6,144 nucleotides of DNA from DASWIV01 sp036397475 (lineage in GTDB: Bacteria; JAJVIF01; JAPKYR01), in NCBI GenBank assembly GCA_036397475.1, contig DASWIV010000029.1, forward strand, positions 1 to 6,144, written 5' to 3'. The position numbers and the translations under genes are program-made. Shown here piece by piece: positions 1-4,917 of the stretch; within the stretch, counting starts at the first letter, position 1, and each line of letters opens with the position of its first letter. The notes beneath the pieces were generated by a model. The model had not been told where the DNA came from. It made no database searches and worked only from the letters and a program-made list of their open reading frames with translations.

Positions 1-39
1 GTCTTCGAACGTAGTCTGGTTGTCCGGCTTCGTGTGCAT
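1..39 (-). CDS. Possible start of a gene running off the left edge (partial)
   Basis: Reading leftward from an ATG at 39-37, an open frame runs to the window edge and gives MHTKPDNQTTFED. A GAGAGG motif at 48-53 lies 8 bases upstream of this ATG, which is good Shine-Dalgarno spacing. GC returns to about 57% here after the AT-rich block to the right, as expected for a different gene. Thirteen residues are too few to assign a family or function. A second ATG at 47-45 opens another frame but overlaps the purine-rich motif too closely. The call rests only on the start signal and could be chance. Confidence 0.3.
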   Translation of the reverse strand, partial: MHTKPDNQTTFED

Positions 40-87
40 GTGTCCATCCTCTCGCCTTGCCCTTTCATCGCACACCGGACATTATTT

Positions 88-423
88 TCATTTCAGGCTA
101 TAATTGCAAGGGGTTTTATTGCATTTTGCAACGGTCTCAAATGAGGTGAGAAACATGTCAGAGATACCATTTGATGAGAGTTTGAAATTTTGCCCGCTGG
201 GATCAAAGTCACCGGTACCCGAATAGGAGCCAGCAATATAAATGGTTTCAGAATTATAAATTGCAATAGAATTGCCTTCTTCCTTAATGTAGGTATCAAG
301 ATATCCAGGAGGAGAAAAGCAGCTATTCATTAAATTTAAAATGATAAGTAACCCAAATATTTTATAATAAATCTTCACACGCATTTCTATCTTAATATTC
401 GAACCAAGGTGGATTATGTTCAT
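88..423 (-). CDS. Small predicted lipoprotein with one SBBP-like propeller repeat; possible RHS immunity partner or fragment
   Basis: This 111-residue protein has a basic N-terminus, a hydrophobic stretch (about residues 22-32) and a loose lipobox L-M-N-S-C with Cys35, so it is probably a lipid-anchored envelope protein. Residues 50-95 match the SBBP beta-propeller repeat pattern: G-N-S-I-A-I...I-Y-I-A-G-S-Y-S-G-T-G-D-F-D-P...S-N-G-I-S-D-M-F-L. Proteins of that family normally carry many repeats. Here the frame ends 16 residues after one repeat in an unrelated Cys-containing tail (C101, C106), so it may be a 3'-truncated gene. The ATG at 423 lies inside the RHS gene, giving a 32-base overlap, and has a strong AGGAGGT 10 bases upstream. 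An ATG at 384, 7 bases after the RHS stop, gives a more compact signal peptide but has no good ribosome site. Position directly after a toxin-like tip is where immunity genes sit, but immunity function is inference only. Confidence 0.6.
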   Translation of the reverse strand: MNIIHLGSNIKIEMRVKIYYKIFGLLIILNLMNSCFSPPGYLDTYIKEEGNSIAIYNSETIYIAGSYSGTGDFDPSGQNFKLSSNGISDMFLTSFETVAKCNKTPCNYSLK

Positions 424-1903
424 GCCCAGTAGGACCTCCTTTTAACCAAAACAAAGAATAACTATTGTATGCTTCCAAGCACCCGTCAAAACAATCCTGA
501 CCTTTTGCTGCAATCTCGCGGCCTATTTTATTATTTATAAAATCCATTTCAGCATCTTTACCACTACCGCCACCCCACATACCTTCGTGAATGCTGCCCA
601 TCTCTTCCGCACAATCCGCGCCAACAACAGGGCTTGATGCCATAGTACAAGACCAATAGCAATGTCGGAAAGCATCGCAGGGATCATCAATGCAATTATA
701 TAATGAAGGGAATACATCATCGGCGATGTCGGCTGCGAATGCCGCAAGTATGGGGATTTGTGTGCATGCATCAATATCTTTGCATAAGCATAAACATAAA
801 GAATATTCAGATGATACTCTATACAATGTCCTTGCCCAGTCAATAATAGATCCTCCCCAATTTGTCTCTAAATATTTTATCTTTTCAGATTTTGGATCGA
901 AACCCGGATCAAGTTCTTCTCTTGGTGGCAGAGTAAATTCGCCGTCGCCCTCTCCGGGTGGAAGGTTACGAGTTTCTACATCGGATGGACAACATGGATT
1001 TCCACAAAAGCCTGAACTGCAAACTAGATCAAGGCAAGAGTAATCGAATCCATGTGACAGGCACGGGTCATTAGCCCACGCCATGGGTAAGATCTCTTCC
1101 TTGCAGCCGCAAGCAACAGCAAGTGCATCTGGATGGCTACCATAGGTACCTTTAATGAAATCCCTGCAATCATCACAATTACATTTTACTCCGCCTGGGT
1201 ATTCAGGAGGTTTTCCTCTTCCTCCACTGCGTGAATAATGTGGTTTTCCACCTCCAAAATAAGGAGTAATAATGCCCCCATTTATTGCTCCTCCTGCTCC
1301 TGGCAAATATCCACCACCTGAATCAAGGTGCACCAATCCATCAAAGCCGGCGGTACCCCCGCTCGTGCCGCCGCCGTACATTGCGATAGCAGAATTGGAT
1401 GTCGCGAGGTTGGAGATGTCGGTGAATGTCGTGCCCGCGATCTTGTTCAGGCTCTGCGTACGTTCTGCCCGCGCGATTGTGGCAGACGCCTGGTCTCGTT
1501 GGGTTTTAATTTCGATTGAACTTCCACTTTGCTGTAAATAGAAATCGTTGTAACTGGCAGCTGTACCCTCGCGCTGACGTATTCCGCCCTGATGCCTGAG
1601 GTAATCCCGGTCGATGTCATTGTACGTATAAACCCAGCTACCTTGATCTTCAGTCACGTCCCAGAGATGTTCCTGAACAAGTTGTCCACCATCGTAGACG
1701 TATCGCTTCAAAGAGCCATCCCACGCGCCGCCGATCACCTGGTCGTTCCACCGCTGCCAGACTTTACCGCGCGAGTCGTACCATACATTCCCGCGCGACC
1801 CGCCTGAATTGGAGTTGGTGTAACTCTTAAGCCGGTTCGCACGGTCGTAGGTAAAGGTCCATAGACCCCTGTAATCGAGTTGTTTGCCGTCCTGCAACGC
1901 CAT
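392..1903 (-). CDS. RHS/YD-repeat protein, 5'-truncated, with Cys-rich toxin-like C-terminal tip
   Basis: Residues about 15-130 resemble the last YD repeats and core of RHS proteins: W-T-F-T-Y-D-R-A-N-R-L, V-W-Y-D-S-R-G-K-V, L-K-R-Y-V-Y-D-G-G-Q-L-V, then F-Y-L-Q-Q-S-G-S-S in the place of the usual Y-x-x-D-x-x-G-S. RHS proteins normally exceed 1000 residues and form a shell that encloses a C-terminal toxin; here the N-terminal bulk is missing. A Gly-rich linker spans about 176-240. The tip (241-503) has 22 cysteines, against none before residue 241. Residues 409-465 hold a D-A-F-R-H-x-Y-W...H-E...M-D-F-I-N-N-K-I-G-R module (D410, H414, H439, E440, D454, N457, N458), which I recall from C-termini of RHS and other polymorphic toxins (DUF6973-like); its activity is unknown to me. 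The ATG at 1903 has no nearby ribosome site and an in-frame TAA lies at 1915-1913, so this may be a silent tip cassette or pseudogene. Confidence 0.7.
   Translation of the reverse strand: MALQDGKQLDYRGLWTFTYDRANRLKSYTNSNSGGSRGNVWYDSRGKVWQRWNDQVIGGAWDGSLKRYVYDGGQLVQEHLWDVTEDQGSWVYTYNDIDRDYLRHQGGIRQREGTAASYNDFYLQQSGSSIEIKTQRDQASATIARAERTQSLNKIAGTTFTDISNLATSNSAIAMYGGGTSGGTAGFDGLVHLDSGGGYLPGAGGAINGGIITPYFGGGKPHYSRSGGRGKPPEYPGGVKCNCDDCRDFIKGTYGSHPDALAVACGCKEEILPMAWANDPCLSHGFDYSCLDLVCSSGFCGNPCCPSDVETRNLPPGEGDGEFTLPPREELDPGFDPKSEKIKYLETNWGGSIIDWARTLYRVSSEYSLCLCLCKDIDACTQIPILAAFAADIADDVFPSLYNCIDDPCDAFRHCYWSCTMASSPVVGADCAEEMGSIHEGMWGGGSGKDAEMDFINNKIGREIAAKGQDCFDGCLEAYNSYSLFWLKGGPTGHEHNPPWFEY
434..440 (-). 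promoter_or_regulatory. Ribosome binding site inside the RHS 3' end
   Basis: The minus strand reads AGGAGGT here, followed by 10 bases and then the ATG at 423-421. It supports the overlapping start of the small lipoprotein over the internal ATG at 384. It also encodes the Lys-Gly-Gly of the RHS C-terminus, so coincidence through codon choice is possible. Confidence 0.5.
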
Positions 1904-1950
1904 AATGTAATTTTACCACTGAATCGACCATCAGGATATCGGCCTCCTAA

Positions 1951-2586
1951 TTATTTCCAGCCCTGGAAATCGGGGAACAAATAAACACAGAATTCGAAAA
2001 GGGGGTAATCGTGGCGGAGTGTGACCCGTTTGGTCAGGGTCTTGCAGCAGGCGAAAATTTCTCCCGGGTCAAAATAGAATAATCTTTCTTCCTGAAAATC
2101 GACGTGGGTGCTCATCATGTCGATTGCGACACCCTTTCGTGCCAGCCTGAAGCATTCCTGAATCGCGATTCTCACAATTTCAAGATTATCGGAGTAATTG
2201 TAGCGGTTGTTGAATGCCTGCGACGAAACCACGTAGTCAAATGACTTATCTTCCATGGACATCAGCCCATCGACAATGTCAGCCTCGATAAATTCTCCTG
2301 CCGGATTATTTTCTTCGGCGATTCGCAGCATCTCGGGAACAATATCGATACCCGTGTAAGTCATTGGCTGGTCGAAATGCCTGCAATATTTTAAGAATCC
2401 GCCGAATCCGCAGCCGACATCGAGGACATGCTGCCCGCCGAGGTCGGCGATCTCGGACATGACACGGTAGCGGATTATCTGGTGCGCGTCGGAGCCTGAG
2501 CCAAGAGCGGTGACATTGTGTCCTGCGGATTTAATGCGCTCGGTATAGCGGTCGATGATTTCCTGTTTGTCGCGGGGGTCGATCAC
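1951..2586 (-). CDS. Class I SAM-dependent methyltransferase
   Basis: This complete 211-residue protein has the Rossmann-fold methyltransferase signature: motif I V-L-D-V-G-C-G-F-G-G-F at 54-64 (binds S-adenosylmethionine), the acidic post-I strand G-I-D-I-V-P-E-M-L at 79-87, E-A-D-I at 101-104, and the F-D-Y-V-V-S-S-Q-A-F strand at 116-125. The N-terminal part (Y-T-E-R...S-D-A-H-Q-I-I-R-Y) and the C-terminal R-H-D-Y-P-L-F-E-F resemble stand-alone small-molecule or glycan methyltransferases, but the substrate cannot be read from the sequence. There is no signal peptide, so it should be cytoplasmic. The start is GTG at 2586-2584; an in-frame TAA lies 18 bases upstream (2604-2602) with no other start between. 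I see no Shine-Dalgarno motif, but a promoter-like pair lies at the right distance for a leaderless message. The RHS remnant starts 47 bases after its stop. I see no functional link to its neighbours. Confidence 0.9.
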   Translation of the reverse strand: MIDPRDKQEIIDRYTERIKSAGHNVTALGSGSDAHQIIRYRVMSEIADLGGQHVLDVGCGFGGFLKYCRHFDQPMTYTGIDIVPEMLRIAEENNPAGEFIEADIVDGLMSMEDKSFDYVVSSQAFNNRYNYSDNLEIVRIAIQECFRLARKGVAIDMMSTHVDFQEERLFYFDPGEIFACCKTLTKRVTLRHDYPLFEFCVYLFPDFQGWK

Positions 2587-2593
2587 GGTTGGT

Positions 2594-2622
2594 ATATTAG
2601 GTTAATGGATTGATGTAGGCAA
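2594..2622 (-). promoter_or_regulatory. Candidate promoter for the methyltransferase (leaderless arrangement)
   Basis: On the minus strand, TTGCCT (2622-2617) is followed by a 17-base spacer and TAATAT (2599-2594). Each box matches the sigma70 consensus at 4 of 6 positions and the -10 box keeps the TA...T pattern. Seven bases separate the -10 box from the GTG start, the distance at which the start codon would coincide with the transcription start. The -35 box lies inside a copy of a local short repeat. No experiment backs this. Confidence 0.35.
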
Positions 2623-2663
2623 GCAGGATGCTGGTGATCAGGTAGAATGGCAAGCAGGATGCT
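2618..2663. repeat. Direct repeat, two 15-base copies
   Basis: GGCAAGCAGGATGCT occurs at 2618-2632 and again at 2649-2663, 31 bases apart start to start. The second copy continues into a full hairpin (GCAAGCA-GGA-TGCTTGC, 2650-2666), while the first diverges after four stem bases and looks like a half-copy. This resembles short dispersed intergenic repeats rather than a CRISPR array, since only two copies exist. Confidence 0.7.
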
Positions 2664-2719
2664 TGCGGACCGACCGGCGAGACGCCGGTGCTCCGAAAGA
2701 AATCGCAAGGCACGATGCC
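2650..2719. repeat. Cluster of three short hairpins with three-base loops
   Basis: Three inverted repeats follow each other: GCAAGCA-GGA-TGCTTGC at 2650-2666 (7 bp), ACCGGCG-AGA-CGCCGGT at 2673-2689 (7 bp) and GGCA-CGA-TGCC at 2709-2719 (4 bp). All have loops of exactly three bases ending in GA. They lie between the terminator of the lipoprotein gene and the methyltransferase promoter. None is followed by a T-run, so they are not themselves intrinsic terminators. They look like units of a dispersed palindromic repeat family. Confidence 0.6.
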
Positions 2720-2727
2720 GGCGACGC

Positions 2728-2755
2728 AAAAAACCCGGGATTCTGGTCCCGGGTT
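2728..2755 (-). terminator. Rho-independent terminator of the large lipoprotein gene
   Basis: On the minus strand a perfect 9-bp stem (AACCCGGGA pairing with TCCCGGGTT, 2732-2740 and 2747-2755) closes a 6-base loop. It is followed by more T residues, giving a run of six T counted from the stem end. It begins 42 bases after the stop codon at 2800-2798. The run of A residues is only on the other side, so it reads as a terminator for leftward transcription. Confidence 0.85.
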
Positions 2756-2772
2756 AATTGATCAGATTGCAT

Positions 2773-2785
2773 CTCCGATCCGGAG
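2773..2785. repeat. Small inverted repeat between stop codon and terminator
   Basis: CTCCG-ATC-CGGAG is a perfect 5-bp inverted repeat with a three-base centre, in the 3' untranslated stretch of the lipoprotein gene. It lacks a T-run, and I assign no role beyond a possible minor hairpin in the transcript. Confidence 0.35.
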
Positions 2786-2797
2786 TGTAAGTCAAAT

Positions 2798-4747
2798 TTA
2801 CTCGAGCGGAAGCGGATAAAGCAGAACCACCTTTTCGTCGTATTCAGTCTGGATTACAGGAAGAACGAACGGGTCTTCGGTAACCCACTGACCGACACTG
2901 TAGTAATGATAAAGGTCAACACCTTCGGTCATCCAGTGAGGCTGGACAATGTTCTCGGTGTAACCGTCGGTAAATTCAGGTGTTGCGCCTCCGCCGTATT
3001 CCATCAACATGCCAAGCCAGTCAAACAGCTCGGTAAAGCCATCAACATAGAAGTATGACGAAGCTTCACACATGAAGAAGAGGATTCCGCCGTTAGCGAT
3101 AAATTCCTGCATGTCGGCAGCTTCCTGCTGTGTGAATGCGGGGTCCGGTGGACCGGGTGAAGGCCATGAAAGGCCGACCACGATGACGACACGACTTCCT
3201 GTCGGATCGAAATAATCGTTGTATGTTCTCTGGAATGAATATCCGAGATTTGAACACGTCTGGGCCAGGGCGTCGGAATTCTGTCCGGCAGTACCGCCAA
3301 ATTTTCCTTCCCAGACCTGGACGTGGGTGTAATCGTTGTAATAACCGTCGATATCCTGGCCCATTATGTTTGCCATGAGTGGCTGGTTGCCGGAAGTCCA
3401 CGGCTGTCCCTGCTGATTCTGGGTGCACTGGACTCTCATTGTCGCGCACCAGTCAGGGAGGAAGTAAACGTATGCATAGTCGCCCTGGGGCGTCAGGTTG
3501 GTGATAGGGACGTTGACCAGCGAGTATGCCGCCAGAGGCGCATCTGGCCAGTCAAAGTTATTGGGGTCACCCTGGATCTGTGGTGCGAATGTATTGGGAT
3601 TCGCACTTTCGACAGTGATCAACATCTGCTGTCCGTCCAGTCCCTGGGGGTGAACGTCGTTAATCGTGAGCTTATAAGTAGCCTGGGTCGAATGCGTACT
3701 CTCAACAAATTCCATTGTGTTTTTCACATCAATTGGTGTACCGAAGAGGGTTGGAGATTCCAGCCAGACATGGGAGATCTGGTCGAGAACATTACCACCC
3801 GTAGCCTGCCAGTCGCCGATGGTCAGGTTGAAGATAATGTTTCCACCCGATACGAACTCGTCAACCCAGTACGGGATCTCTTCATAATTTTCAATTTTGA
3901 TCATGTACGCTTCGGCGGCATTTGCCTGGGGAGGATAAGCCTCGATCGGGAAGGTAGGCTTGTACGACGGATCCGGCGGAGCCCAGTTAGCGCCGATCGC
4001 GTATTTGAACCTGAACGGCGGCTGGCCCGAAACATCGAACTGAAGCTTGAATCTTCTTGTGAAGACACCGTCGATGGTCGGGTAAGTGGATCTGTTGTCA
4101 AAGTCCATCTGGTAGTAAGGCTGAGTTACGTCGAGCCCTTCGGTAAAGACCTTGTAAGGATTTACGGTACTGTCGACCGTGAATCCAGGCTTCGCGAAGT
4201 GGCCGTCGGTGTAACCAAAGATAGTGCCATAGGTTGTGAATTCGGTCATGTTCCACCATCGGGTGAAACCGTCCGGATTCAGCATTCTCGATCCATCAGC
4301 GGAGGGAAATTTCGCTGTGGGATCGTGCTGTCCCGTTTCGCCACCGTCGAGGAGCGTGATTCCCCATACATCGAATCCCCTGAATTGTGTAACTCCGGGG
4401 AAAGGATGGCGGAGGGTGATGTCCATAACGACAAGTCCTTCGAGAAGCTTCGATTCGGGAGCATTAAGCACCATTGACATAAGCTCGATCGGAGCTATCG
4501 GGGGCTGCAGGAACCTCACAACGTTCGCGCTGAAATCAGCGGTACGAAGGGGGACGATGTCGATGTCACCTGAGGATGGATCGATCGAAATATCGTAGAG
4601 ACCCCATAGTTGATGTCCCTGGCTTGAAATAATTGTTTGAGGAGTTTGAGGTGGTGTAGTTGGGTCTGTATTTCCGCCCGAACATGCACCGACCAGCATT
4701 GTTATCGCCATTAGCATGACGCATGCAGCGGTAAATCGATAAAACAT
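2798..4747 (-). CDS. Large predicted lipoprotein with C-terminal amidotransferase-like (ThuA/DUF4350-type) domain
   Basis: This complete 649-residue protein starts with a typical lipoprotein signal peptide; the lipobox L-V-G-A-C ends at Cys22 and is followed by a Thr/Pro-rich linker (about 26-40). Residues 44-300 are beta-rich with aromatic motifs (H-Q-L-W-G-L-Y-D-I-S-I-D at 45-56, L-R-H-P-F-P-G at 112-118), a layout I recall from lipoproteins of uncultured bacteria with no known function. Residues 303-430 look like a beta-sandwich (I-G-D-W-Q at 310-314). Residues about 473-645 alternate strands and helices (V-V-I-V-V-G at 520-525, F-T-Q-Q-E-A-A-D-M-Q-E-F at 538-549, G-G-I-L-F-F at 553-558), as in class I glutamine-amidotransferase-like folds of the ThuA/DUF4350 type. 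I see no obvious nucleophile Cys-His pair, so a binding role is more likely than catalysis. It is probably anchored in the envelope facing the periplasm or outside. It has its own ribosome site and terminator, so it is probably a single-gene unit. Confidence 0.85.
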   Translation of the reverse strand: MFYRFTAACVMLMAITMLVGACSGGNTDPTTPPQTPQTIISSQGHQLWGLYDISIDPSSGDIDIVPLRTADFSANVVRFLQPPIAPIELMSMVLNAPESKLLEGLVVMDITLRHPFPGVTQFRGFDVWGITLLDGGETGQHDPTAKFPSADGSRMLNPDGFTRWWNMTEFTTYGTIFGYTDGHFAKPGFTVDSTVNPYKVFTEGLDVTQPYYQMDFDNRSTYPTIDGVFTRRFKLQFDVSGQPPFRFKYAIGANWAPPDPSYKPTFPIEAYPPQANAAEAYMIKIENYEEIPYWVDEFVSGGNIIFNLTIGDWQATGGNVLDQISHVWLESPTLFGTPIDVKNTMEFVESTHSTQATYKLTINDVHPQGLDGQQMLITVESANPNTFAPQIQGDPNNFDWPDAPLAAYSLVNVPITNLTPQGDYAYVYFLPDWCATMRVQCTQNQQGQPWTSGNQPLMANIMGQDIDGYYNDYTHVQVWEGKFGGTAGQNSDALAQTCSNLGYSFQRTYNDYFDPTGSRVVIVVGLSWPSPGPPDPAFTQQEAADMQEFIANGGILFFMCEASSYFYVDGFTELFDWLGMLMEYGGGATPEFTDGYTENIVQPHWMTEGVDLYHYYSVGQWVTEDPFVLPVIQTEYDEKVVLLYPLPLE

Positions 4748-4760
4748 AGGTTCGGAACCT
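4748..4760. repeat. Perfect 13-base inverted repeat beside the lipoprotein start
   Basis: AGGTTCGGAACCT reads the same on both strands around a single central base, lies directly upstream of the ATG and overlaps part of the ribosome binding site. The one-base centre rules out a transcript hairpin with both full arms, so a DNA operator is the more natural idea. It could equally be chance. Confidence 0.3.
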
Positions 4761-4762
4761 CC
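4757..4762 (-). promoter_or_regulatory. Ribosome binding site of the large lipoprotein gene
   Basis: The minus strand reads GGAGGT, followed by 9 bases and then the ATG at 4747-4745. This fixes the start of the 649-residue lipoprotein and agrees with the signal peptide beginning at that Met. Confidence 0.85.
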
Positions 4763-4913
4763 GGATCTGAATGTAGAGACTGCTAAAGAATACCATTTTT
4801 TACTAAAAATCAGTAAGAAAGGAAAATTTTGTCAGCTATACAATTAGATACGTACAGGGTACATATTTATAAAGAATGGACGGTTAGGTTAAATAGTCAA
4901 AAAACTGAATGTG
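4763..4913 (-). promoter_or_regulatory. AT-rich intergenic leader of the large lipoprotein gene
   Basis: No gene is supported here. The stretch is markedly AT-rich and must contain the promoter of the lipoprotein gene if it is not co-transcribed with the peptidase homologue. On the minus strand there are a TTGACT box (4900-4895) and a TATAAA box (4871-4866), but the 23-base spacing is too long for them to form one standard promoter. Two imperfect inverted repeats are visible: GTAC-AGG-GTAC at 4852-4862, and an AT-rich one with 8 of 9 pairs at 4796-4804 and 4812-4820. I cannot choose a transcription start. Confidence 0.4.
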
Positions 4914-4917
4914 TCAG
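4899..4917 (-). terminator. Weak candidate terminator of the M20-like gene
   Basis: On the minus strand CTGA-CACAT-TCAG (4917-4905) is followed directly by six T residues (4904-4899). The stem is only 4 bp and overlaps the stop codon at 4916-4914, so its strength is doubtful. Position and T-run are right, but stem stability is poor. Confidence 0.25.

Noticed and set aside
21..81. Inverted pair TGTCCGG / CCGGACA flanking the left-edge gene start
   Set aside because: Seven bases separated by 47 is expected by chance at this frequency, and no target duplication or element is visible.
690..1043. Plus-strand open frame of 117 codons
   Set aside because: It is antisense to the RHS tip, which has clear domain structure. 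The translation is low in recognisable content and I see no ribosome site.
1830..1931. Short minus-strand frame (about 34 codons) starting at 1931 behind a GGAGG motif at 1943-1947
   Set aside because: The spacing of 11 bases is acceptable, but the frame lies out of phase inside the RHS gene and its peptide shows nothing recognisable. The GGAGG is more likely leftover or chance.
2618..2663. Two repeat copies considered as a CRISPR remnant
   Set aside because: There are only two copies, the unit is shorter than CRISPR repeats, spacing is irregular, neighbouring hairpins differ in sequence, and no cas genes are present.
3323..4477. Long open frame of 384 codons on the plus strand
   Set aside because: It lies fully antisense to the large lipoprotein, which has a signal peptide, ribosome site, terminator and sensible domains. 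The plus-strand translation has no recognisable motif.
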